Source: CAYYWV01 sp964531525 (GTDB taxonomy: Bacteria; Pseudomonadota; Alphaproteobacteria; JAAXGF01). From it: 13,360 nt of DNA. Location of the stretch: the NCBI GenBank assembly GCA_964531525.1, contig CAZHDF010000087.1:1-13360 (forward strand). The letters run 5' to 3'. The translations under genes were made by a program, and so were the position numbers. Positions 1-5,494 of this stretch are shown here, piece after piece. How positions within the stretch are numbered: position 1 is the stretch's first letter; each line of letters opens with the position of its first letter. Under the pieces are notes generated by a model. The model was given only the letters and a program-made list of their open reading frames with translations. It did not search any database and was not told where the DNA came from.

Positions 1-151
1 TGTCGTCGCCGATCCGGACCACGAAGCGCTCGCCCCGGTCCTCGACCACGAAGTTATGGTTGGTGATGCCGCCCGAGAGCGGCTGCGGCGTAACCGGTCC
101 CGACCAGCAGGACAGCGCGGCGGCGCGCGCGGCGGGCGCGAGATCAGCCAA
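1..151 (-). CDS. Choline-kinase-family phosphotransferase, N-terminal fragment (cut by window edge)
   Basis: Only the first 50 codons are present; the gene continues past base 1. The fragment contains LSGGITNHNFVVEDRGERF followed by VVRIGDD. This is the nucleotide-binding N-terminal signature of choline/ethanolamine kinases and related aminoglycoside-phosphotransferase-fold enzymes (LicA type), which transfer phosphate from ATP to an amino alcohol in the cytoplasm. I place the start at a TTG (151-149), because an AGGAG sits 7 bases upstream and no ATG is available in this frame. The start lies within the last codons of the permease gene (stop at 146-144), so the two overlap by 8 bases and are probably translationally coupled. 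The position, last in a quaternary-amine ABC operon, suggests that it phosphorylates the imported substrate, most simply choline. The catalytic half (Brenner HxDxxxxN and DFE motifs) is outside the window, so activity and exact substrate cannot be judged. Confidence 0.8.
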   Translation of the reverse strand, partial: MADLAPAARAAALSCWSGPVTPQPLSGGITNHNFVVEDRGERFVVRIGDD

Positions 152-2150
152 TGCCCAGCTCCTGTTTCTTGCGCGTGCTCCAGGCCGAGATCAGCCGGTC
201 CGAGATCATGGCGATGGCGGCGACGCTAAGCCCGGCGACAAGCCCGCGCCCGGTGTCGGCCTTGGTCAGCGCGATATAGACCTCCTGGCCGAGGTCGCGG
301 GTGCCGACCAGCGCCGTGATGACCAGCATCGACAGCGCCATCATGATGGTCTGGTTGACCCCGAGCATGATCTCGGGGAGCGCGAGGGGAAGCTGCACCT
401 TCCACAAGATCTGACGCCGCGTGCAGCCGGCGGCGGTCGCCGCCTCGATGATCCCGGGCGGCACCTGGCGAATGCCGTGGTCGGTGTAGCGGATCGCGGG
501 CACCAGCGAATAGGCGACCACCGCGATCATGGCCGAGAAGTCGCCGACCCGGAACAGCATCACGACCGGAATGAGATAGACGAAGGAGGGCAGCGTCTGA
601 AGGGTATCGATGACCACCTGTACGACGCGATGCGCGCGTTCGTTGCCCGCCGCCAGGATGCCGATGGGAATCCCGATGGCCGAGGCGATCACGACCGAGA
701 TCCCGATGAGGTAGGTCGAGATCATCGCCTTTTCCCAGTTGCCGGTCACGGCGACGAACAGCGCCAGCCCGCCGATCAGGAGCGCGAGCCGCGGTCCCCC
801 GAGCCGCAGCCCGGAAAGCGCCAGCACCCCCACCACCGCCGCCCAGGGCAGCGACAACAGGAACCGCTTGAACGGGATCAGCGCGTTCAGCAGCAGCCAG
901 GACTTCACCGCGTCGATCTGGTCGAAGTAGTTGCGGTTGATGTAGGAGACGAGATCGTCCCACACCGCCCCGGTGGTGATCGTGAGGTCCTTGGGGTAGG
1001 CCTGGATCGCCGGGACCAGATACCCGAGCAGGGTGGCGCCGACGATCAGCGCGAGCGCGAGCGCGAGATGCGGGTGGCGGCGGATCAGGCCCCCGGTCGT
1101 CTCGCGATGCTCGGGCGGCGGCTTGGCGGCGAAGGCCTGGCTCAACCGGTCGAGCGCGATGGCGAGCAGGGTGATCGCGAGCCCCGCCTCGAACCCCTTG
1201 CCGATCGCGAGCCGCTTGAGCGAGGTGAGCACGTCGAAGCCGAGCCCGCCGGCGCCGATCATGGAGGCGATGATGACCATGTTCAAAGACAGCATGATCA
1301 CCTGGTTGACGCCGACCATCAGGGTCGGGCGCGCCGCCGGGATCATCACCCGCCAGATGAGCTGGCGCCGCGAGCAGCCCGCCATGTTGCCGAACTCGAC
1401 CACCTCGCTCGGCACCTGCTTGAGCGCCAGCATGGTGCAGCGGACCATCGGCGGCATGGCGTAGATGATGGTCGCGATCATCGCCGCCACCGCGCCGAAG
1501 CCGAACAGGAACAGCACCGGCACCAGATAGGCGAACACCGGCACCGTCTGCATCAGATCGAGGATCGGCGTGATCGCCGCCTCGAAGCGCGCGCTGCGGT
1601 GGCCGAGAATGCCGATCAACAGCCCGCCGCCGACGCCGAAGGGCACCGCGATCAGGATCGACGACAGGGTCACCATCGCGCTGTCCCACTGGCCGAACAC
1701 GGCGAGATAAAGGAAGCAGGCGCCGACCAGCAGCGCGAGCGCGCGGTCGCGGGCGTGAAGGCCGAGCAGCATGACCACGCCGACCACCGCGATCCAGGAC
1801 AGGCGCGGCAGGCGGTAGACGATGTCCCCGGCCTCGTCGAGGGTCAGCTTGAAGCCCGAGGCGAGCAACCCCTCGGCGGCGTCGAGCGGGCGCTCGAGAA
1901 GCCAGGCGATCGAGCGCGTGAGCTGCTTGAAGGTGAACAGGCCGAAATTGGCCTCGTTGATCAGCCATTTCATGAAATCGCTGATCCAGAAGCGCAGCGG
2001 CACCGCCGCGCCGCGCGGATATTTGGCGAGCCAGGGGGCGACGTCGGCGAGCGCGTAAACGACCAGGACCAGCCCCGCCGCCGCCGCCAGGAAGACCCAG
2101 CCCGAACGCGGGCCCGACAGCCGCGCGATCCCGGCCGCGGTCGCGCTCAT
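144..2150 (-). CDS. Fused two-domain permease of a glycine betaine/choline ABC importer
   Basis: This 668-residue inner-membrane protein contains two ProW-like permease domains in tandem, whereas the usual ProW or ChoW subunit has about 280-350 residues and forms a dimer. Domain 1 spans roughly residues 150-340 and domain 2 roughly 465-655, and they align with each other. Compare LDLMQTVPVFAYLVPVLF (about 197-214) with IDTLQTLPSFVYLIPVVM (about 514-531). The ATPase-docking loops are AGCSRRQLIWRV (about 257-268) and AGCTRRQILWKV (about 574-585). Hydrophobic stretches near residues 17-40, 120-150, 360-382 and 436-467 add membrane segments ahead of each core. The ATG overlaps the ATPase stop as ATGA (2150-2147) and has GAGGAG 5 bases upstream. 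Longer open frames running upstream of this ATG are out-of-frame reading through the ATPase gene. The importer family is clear; betaine, choline or carnitine as substrate is inferred. Confidence 0.92.
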   Translation of the reverse strand: MSATAAGIARLSGPRSGWVFLAAAAGLVLVVYALADVAPWLAKYPRGAAVPLRFWISDFMKWLINEANFGLFTFKQLTRSIAWLLERPLDAAEGLLASGFKLTLDEAGDIVYRLPRLSWIAVVGVVMLLGLHARDRALALLVGACFLYLAVFGQWDSAMVTLSSILIAVPFGVGGGLLIGILGHRSARFEAAITPILDLMQTVPVFAYLVPVLFLFGFGAVAAMIATIIYAMPPMVRCTMLALKQVPSEVVEFGNMAGCSRRQLIWRVMIPAARPTLMVGVNQVIMLSLNMVIIASMIGAGGLGFDVLTSLKRLAIGKGFEAGLAITLLAIALDRLSQAFAAKPPPEHRETTGGLIRRHPHLALALALIVGATLLGYLVPAIQAYPKDLTITTGAVWDDLVSYINRNYFDQIDAVKSWLLLNALIPFKRFLLSLPWAAVVGVLALSGLRLGGPRLALLIGGLALFVAVTGNWEKAMISTYLIGISVVIASAIGIPIGILAAGNERAHRVVQVVIDTLQTLPSFVYLIPVVMLFRVGDFSAMIAVVAYSLVPAIRYTDHGIRQVPPGIIEAATAAGCTRRQILWKVQLPLALPEIMLGVNQTIMMALSMLVITALVGTRDLGQEVYIALTKADTGRGLVAGLSVAAIAMISDRLISAWSTRKKQELGIG

Positions 2151-3220
2151 GCGCGCTCCTCGCGGCGCACCAGCACGTCGAGCACGGCCTCGCGCGTGAT
2201 CAGGCCGATCGCCGCGCCGTCGGCGTCGGTCACGGCGAGCGGCGCGGCGGCGTCGACCACCCGGGCGGCGAAGTCCTCGACCTTGGCCTCGGCGGACACG
2301 CTTTCGGCGGGCGGCGGGGCGCCGTCGAGCGGGACCATCACCGCGCGCGCCGACAGAACCTTGGCGCGCGGAATCTCGCGGGTGAACTCGGCGACGTAGT
2401 CGGTCGCCGGGTTGGTGACGAGCGCCTCGGGCGTGCCGATCTGAATGATCGCGCCGTCCTTCATGATCGCGATCCGGTCGGCGAGCCGGATCGCCTCGTC
2501 GAAGTCGTGGGTGATGAAGACGATGGTCTTCTCGAGCACGTTTTGCAGGCGCATGAACTCGTCCTGCATCTCGCGCCTGATCAGCGGGTCGAGCGCCGAG
2601 AACGGCTCGTCGAGAAACCAGACCTCGGGCTCGATGGCGAGGCTGCGCGCGATGCCGACGCGCTGCTGCTGGCCGCCCGACAATTCGCGCGGATAATAGG
2701 ATTCGCGGCCCTTCAGACCGACCAGCTCGATCATCTCGCGGGCGCGCCGCTCGCGGCTCGCGCGGTCGATCCCCTGGACGCCGAGCGGAAAGGCGACGTT
2801 GCCGAGCACCGTGAGGTGCGGCAACAGGGCGAAGTTCTGGAACACCATGCCCATCTTGTGGCGGCGGATCTCGATCAGTTCCTTCTCGGACGCCTTGAGA
2901 AGATCCTGTCCCTCGAACACGACCGAACCGGCGGTCGGCTCGATCAGCCGCGAAAGACAACGCACGAGCGTCGATTTGCCCGAGCCCGACAGGCCCATGA
3001 TGACGAAGATCTCGCCCTCGGCGACGGCGAAGCTCGCGTCGCGCACGGCGCCGATCAACCCGGCCTCGGTGAGTTGCTCGAACGTCGGCTTGCCGCCGTG
3101 CTCGGCGAGGACGCGCTCGGCATTGTTGCCGAACAGCTTCCAAACGCCCTCGCAGCTTATCTTGGCGTCGGTTCGGCCCGTGGGCGGGGCCGCCGGCGAA
3201 CGGGTCTGGCGGGGATCCAT
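2147..3220 (-). CDS. ATP-binding subunit of a glycine betaine/choline ABC importer (ProV/OpuAA type)
   Basis: This 357-residue ATPase powers uptake through the downstream fused permease. Visible motifs are Walker A GLSGSGKST (76-84), the Q-loop glutamine in VFQN (about 128), signature LSGGQQQR (180-187), Walker B VWFLDEP (200-206) and the switch histidine in THDFDEA (about 238). The family-specific N-terminal helix, VWKLFGNNAERVLAE with QLTEAGLIGAVRDASF, is typical of ProV/OpuAA/ChoV. Residues about 285-357 resemble a single degraded CBS-like module (LAVTDADGAAIGLITREAVL), whereas OpuAA and ProV usually carry a tandem CBS pair used in ionic-strength sensing. The ATG at 3220 has GAGGGG 6 bases upstream and lies 93 bases after the binding-protein gene. 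The stop overlaps the permease start by 4 bases. The family is certain; the substrate is inferred from relatives. Confidence 0.94.
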   Translation of the reverse strand: MDPRQTRSPAAPPTGRTDAKISCEGVWKLFGNNAERVLAEHGGKPTFEQLTEAGLIGAVRDASFAVAEGEIFVIMGLSGSGKSTLVRCLSRLIEPTAGSVVFEGQDLLKASEKELIEIRRHKMGMVFQNFALLPHLTVLGNVAFPLGVQGIDRASRERRAREMIELVGLKGRESYYPRELSGGQQQRVGIARSLAIEPEVWFLDEPFSALDPLIRREMQDEFMRLQNVLEKTIVFITHDFDEAIRLADRIAIMKDGAIIQIGTPEALVTNPATDYVAEFTREIPRAKVLSARAVMVPLDGAPPPAESVSAEAKVEDFAARVVDAAAPLAVTDADGAAIGLITREAVLDVLVRREERA

Positions 3221-3244
3221 GGCCGGCCCCTCGATGAAAGCGCT

Positions 3245-3298
3245 GGCCCGCGCCGCCGGCGTCCGAGATGCCTGTCTCCGGACGCGGCGGCGCGGGCC
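3245..3298 (-). terminator. Large GC-rich hairpin between the binding-protein and ATPase genes
   Basis: An almost perfect inverted repeat pairs bases 3245-3265 with 3279-3298: 20 pairs with a single bulged base. The pairing extends inward by AGA/TCT, leaving a six-base loop at 3269-3274. Read on the minus strand it lies just after the binding-protein stop and ahead of the ATPase ribosome site. No run of U follows it, so it is more likely a processing or mRNA-stabilising stem, or a partial attenuator, than a full terminator. Such stems are known to let the first cistron of ABC operons (the binding protein) accumulate above the membrane subunits; that role here is inferred. Confidence 0.7.
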
Positions 3299-3313
3299 GC
3301 GGGACTTACGCGG

Positions 3314-4282
3314 TCAGCCGCCGGCGCAGGCGGCCCAGGTCTTCCAGGTGCTCTCGTTGGCGTTGATCCAGTTCTCGACCACGTCGTCGACCGACTTGCC
3401 GTCGAGATCGACCAGGCCGATCATTTCGCCCATCGACTGGTTGTCGATGCGGAACTTGCGGACCGCGTCGTAGGCGCAGGGCCACTTCTTCTCGCCCGCC
3501 TTCCAGCCGACCTTCTTGATCCAGCCGTGGGGCTTGCCGCAGTCGTACTTCATGTTGGGGTTGATGCCCCATTTCGGGTCGTTGTAGCAGGCGTCGGTAT
3601 ACTCGGGGAACTTCACCCACTCGCCCTTGAACTTGATCGGCGCCCAGTGCGGCGTGTAGATCCAGCCGAGGAACGGCGCCTTGCGCTCGTAGGCCGACTT
3701 GAGCTCGGCGAACAGGGCGGCGTCGGTGCCGGCGTGCACGACCTCGAAGTCGAGACCCAGCGCCTCGACGCGCTCGTCGTCGAAGCCCGCCCAGGTCACC
3801 GGCCCGCCGAGATAGCGGCCCTTGGGATAGGTTTCCGGCGTGGCGAACTCCTTGGCGCATTTATTGAGCGCGCGCCAGTCTGGCAGGCCCGGGCAGCGTT
3901 CCTTCATGTAGATCGGATACCACCATTCCTCCTTGGCCTGCATCCCGGTTTCGCCGAGATCGACGGTTTTGCCCGTCTTGAGACTTTCCTCCATGGCCTG
4001 CTTGCCGGTGGTCTCCCACATCTCCATGGCGATGTGCAGATCGCCCGATTCGAGACCGGCGAACTGGGCGATATAGTCGGCCTGCTGATACTTCACGTTG
4101 TAGCCCATCTTCTCGAGCACGCGGCCCATGATGTGGGTCGTGATGTACTGGCCGGTCCAGTCGTGAATCGTGAGGATGATCGGGTCCTTCGATTCGGGAA
4201 CGCCGGCGGCGGCCGGGGTCGCGTAGGCGACGAGAGCCCCAACCGTTCCGGCGATGAGTGCGTTGGTGATCTTCTTGAGCAT
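3314..4282 (-). CDS. Periplasmic substrate-binding protein of a glycine betaine/choline ABC importer (OpuAC/ProX/ChoX family)
   Basis: This 322-residue precursor delivers substrate to the fused permease. It begins MLKKITNALIAGTVGALVAY and has a probable signal peptidase I site after ATPAAA (about residue 26). The mature part follows the OpuAC-family pattern: ILTIHDWTGQYITTHIMGRVL near the start, DLHIAMEMWETTGK (about 81-94), and LGWIYTPHW (about 205-213). It is rich in Trp and Tyr, as expected for a pocket that holds a trimethylammonium group by cation-pi contacts. The six cysteines (about 130, 142, 232, 248, 269, 319) could form disulfides in the periplasm. The ATG at 4282 has AGGGAGG 7 bases upstream. 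It is the first gene of the operon, with a palindrome in its leader and a long hairpin after its stop. Which quaternary amine it binds is not decidable by eye. Confidence 0.92.
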   Translation of the reverse strand: MLKKITNALIAGTVGALVAYATPAAAGVPESKDPIILTIHDWTGQYITTHIMGRVLEKMGYNVKYQQADYIAQFAGLESGDLHIAMEMWETTGKQAMEESLKTGKTVDLGETGMQAKEEWWYPIYMKERCPGLPDWRALNKCAKEFATPETYPKGRYLGGPVTWAGFDDERVEALGLDFEVVHAGTDAALFAELKSAYERKAPFLGWIYTPHWAPIKFKGEWVKFPEYTDACYNDPKWGINPNMKYDCGKPHGWIKKVGWKAGEKKWPCAYDAVRKFRIDNQSMGEMIGLVDLDGKSVDDVVENWINANESTWKTWAACAGG

Positions 4283-4300
4283 CGGAATGCCTCCCTATAG

Positions 4301-4327
4301 GCGGCCGGGCGCGATTCTTCCGGCCGC
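4301..4327 (-). promoter_or_regulatory. Inverted repeat in the leader of the binding-protein gene
   Basis: Bases 4301-4308 (GCGGCCGG) pair perfectly with 4320-4327 (CCGGCCGC) around an 11-base loop. On the minus-strand transcript the stem ends about 4 bases ahead of the AGGGAGG ribosome site. It could be a 5' stabilising stem, a translation-control element, or a protein operator. The symmetry is visible in the sequence; the role is inferred. Confidence 0.45.
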
Positions 4328-4441
4328 GCCGTGCCCGCTTGCTGTCGCTGCGCCGGTCTTGCGCCGAAGCGGCCGTCGTTCGGGGATGCGCGTGGCGCGC
4401 AAATCCTCGCCGGCCGCCGCGGCCCTGCCGCCGCCGACAAA

Positions 4442-4470
4442 ATGAAAGCCTGTTTGCCCGCGCGGTTCAA
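4442..4470 (-). promoter_or_regulatory. Weak sigma-70-like promoter candidate for the ABC operon
   Basis: On the minus strand TTGAAC (4470-4465) is followed after 17 bases by TTTCAT (4447-4442). Each hexamer matches 4 of 6 consensus positions. It would give a leader of about 150 bases before the binding-protein ATG, including the palindrome at 4301-4327. This is the best candidate I found, but it is weak. The adjoining minus-strand CTTTCATTTTG also resembles the TTTC-rich half-sites bound by some DeoR-family repressors. Confidence 0.3.
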
Positions 4471-4493
4471 GCGGAATTGTCATGAATCAACAG

Positions 4494-4502
4494 TTATCCA
4501 CA
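4494..4502 (+). promoter_or_regulatory. Consensus DnaA-box sequence TTATCCACA
   Basis: This is an exact match to the strict DnaA box consensus TTATNCACA. A second TCCACA core lies at 4519-4524, exactly 22 bases downstream and so about two helical turns away in the same orientation. The sequence lies in the AT-richer part of the divergent region between the binding-protein gene and the DeoR gene. Whether DnaA binds it is unknown. One strong box is not an origin, and no dnaA, parA or similar gene is nearby. Confidence 0.4.
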
Positions 4503-4511
4503 GGATCGACG

Positions 4512-4540
4512 TTGAATCTCCACAATATCCCACTTAGAGT
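4512..4540 (+). promoter_or_regulatory. Weak sigma-70-like promoter candidate for the DeoR-family gene
   Basis: TTGAAT (4512-4517), a 17-base spacer and TAGAGT (4535-4540) each match 4 of 6 consensus positions. Transcription would begin near 4547, leaving a leader of about 30 bases before the ATG at 4576. This also argues against the upstream TTG at 4540 as the start codon. The second TCCACA core falls inside the spacer. Confidence 0.33.
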
Positions 4541-4575
4541 TGCATCATGACGTCACGATTTCCGGCCGGGTAGGG

Positions 4576-5337
4576 ATGCTGCGCTCCGAGCGACAGGCGG
4601 CGATTCTGCGCGCCGTGACCGAGAAGGGGAGCTGCAGCGTCGCCGAGCTCGCGCGGGTCCTCGCGGTTTCGGGCGAGACCATCCGCCGCGACATCAAGGC
4701 GATGGCGCGCGACGGCGCGGTCCACAAGGTCCACGGCGGGGTGCGCCGGGCCGATCCGGTGCGCGAATCGGCCTTCGACCAGCGCCTGCGCGAAAACGCC
4801 GAGGCCAAGCGGATCATCGCCGCGCGCGCCGCGCGCGAGGTTCGCGACGGCGATTCGGTGATGCTCGACACCGGCAGCACGACCACCTATCTCGCCCAGG
4901 CGCTGCGCGATCACCGCGATTTGCTGGTGGCGACCAACTCGGTCGATATCGCGCGCACGCTCGCGACCCGCAACGGCAACCGGGTCTACATGGCGGGCGG
5001 CGAGCTGCGGGCCGACGACGGCGCGGCGCTCGGCCCGTCGGCGACCACCTTCATCGCCCAGTTCCGGGTGCGGGTCGCGTTCCTCTCGATCGCCGCGATC
5101 GACCCCGGCGACGGCTACATGGACTATCACCTCTCGGAGGCCGAGTTCTCGCGCGTGGTGATCGAGCGCGCCGAGCGCACGGTGGTCGTCGCCGACCGCT
5201 CCAAGTTCGGCCGCCGCGCGCTGGTCCGGGTCGCGAGCCTCGGCGCGGTCGACATGCTGATCACCGACGCCGAGCCGCGCCCGCCGTTCTCCCGTCTGCT
5301 CTCCGAGGCGGGCGTCGAGGTCGCGATCGCCGGTTAG
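4576..5337 (+). CDS. DeoR/GlpR-family transcriptional repressor
   Basis: This 253-residue protein has the two-part DeoR plan. Residues about 1-55 form a winged helix-turn-helix: MLRSERQAAILRAV, then VAELARVLAVSGETIRRDIK with the family's TIRRD recognition helix. Residues about 75-250 form the sugar-isomerase-like sensor domain that binds a phosphorylated metabolite, including MLDTGSTTTYLAQAL, NSVDIARTL and VVVADRSKFGR. I chose the ATG at 4576 because the protein then begins exactly where family members do. The open frame could extend to a TTG at 4540, but that codon overlaps the candidate -10. The gene is divergent from the quaternary-amine ABC operon, and DeoR-type regulators commonly repress the neighbouring uptake and kinase genes until a phosphorylated intermediate appears. 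A phosphorylated product of the adjacent kinase is an attractive inducer, but this is inference. Confidence 0.9.
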   Translation: MLRSERQAAILRAVTEKGSCSVAELARVLAVSGETIRRDIKAMARDGAVHKVHGGVRRADPVRESAFDQRLRENAEAKRIIAARAAREVRDGDSVMLDTGSTTTYLAQALRDHRDLLVATNSVDIARTLATRNGNRVYMAGGELRADDGAALGPSATTFIAQFRVRVAFLSIAAIDPGDGYMDYHLSEAEFSRVVIERAERTVVVADRSKFGRRALVRVASLGAVDMLITDAEPRPPFSRLLSEAGVEVAIAG

Positions 5338-5375
5338 GGCGCGGCGTCTTCGCATTGAAGCGACGCCTCTTGCAT

Positions 5376-5457
5376 CCTTGCCCCCACCCCCACCCAACCT
5401 CCCCCGTCGAGGAGACCTCTGCGAAAGGGAGTGTTGGGGGTGGGATGTCGGGCAAGG
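5376..5457. repeat. 82-bp imperfect palindrome between convergent genes
   Basis: The ends are perfect inverted 8-mers, CCTTGCCC (5376-5383) and GGGCAAGG (5450-5457). C-rich tracts on the left (5381-5405) face G-rich tracts on the right (5426-5444), and the centre holds GAGG-aga-CCTC (5409-5419). The whole element can fold back on itself with interruptions. It resembles the dispersed C-rich/G-rich intergenic palindromes of alphaproteobacterial genomes, although only one copy is in this window. It sits between the convergent DeoR and epimerase genes, so it may also serve as a bidirectional terminator. Confidence 0.6.
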
Positions 5458-5466
5458 CGCGCGTTG

Positions 5467-5483
5467 CGTCGATTCGATCGACG
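5467..5483 (-). terminator. Small hairpin downstream of the epimerase gene
   Basis: CGTCGAT (5467-5473) and ATCGACG (5477-5483) form a perfect 7-base stem with a 3-base loop, 11 bases beyond the epimerase stop codon. There is no U-run, so intrinsic termination is uncertain. Confidence 0.35.
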
Positions 5484-5494
5484 GCCGTCGCGCT

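Noticed and set aside
60..2399. Plus-strand open frame of 779 codons opposite the permease and ATPase genes
   Set aside because: It is antisense to two well-supported genes. Its product is rich in Arg, Asp, His, Gly and Gln without any domain, which is the usual shadow of GC-rich codons.
2151..3143. Upstream extension of the permease frame
   Set aside because: The first 331 codons of this long frame are the ATPase gene read out of frame. The real protein begins at the ATG at 2150, which has a ribosome site.
2507..4300. Plus-strand open frame of 597 codons opposite the ATPase and binding-protein genes
   Set aside because: Antisense to recognised ABC genes, low-complexity composition, no motif and no ribosome site that would favour it.
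4412..4424. Short palindrome GGCCG-ccg-CGGCC in the divergent region
   Set aside because: A five-base GC stem is expected often in DNA of this composition, so no feature was called.
4494..4524. A replication origin at the DnaA box
   Set aside because: There is only one strict box and one partial core, with no AT-rich unwinding region and no dnaA, parAB, gidA or dnaN neighbour.
4540..4575. TTG start that would add 12 residues to the DeoR protein
   Set aside because: The TTG overlaps the predicted -10 element, and family members start at the equivalent of the ATG at 4576.
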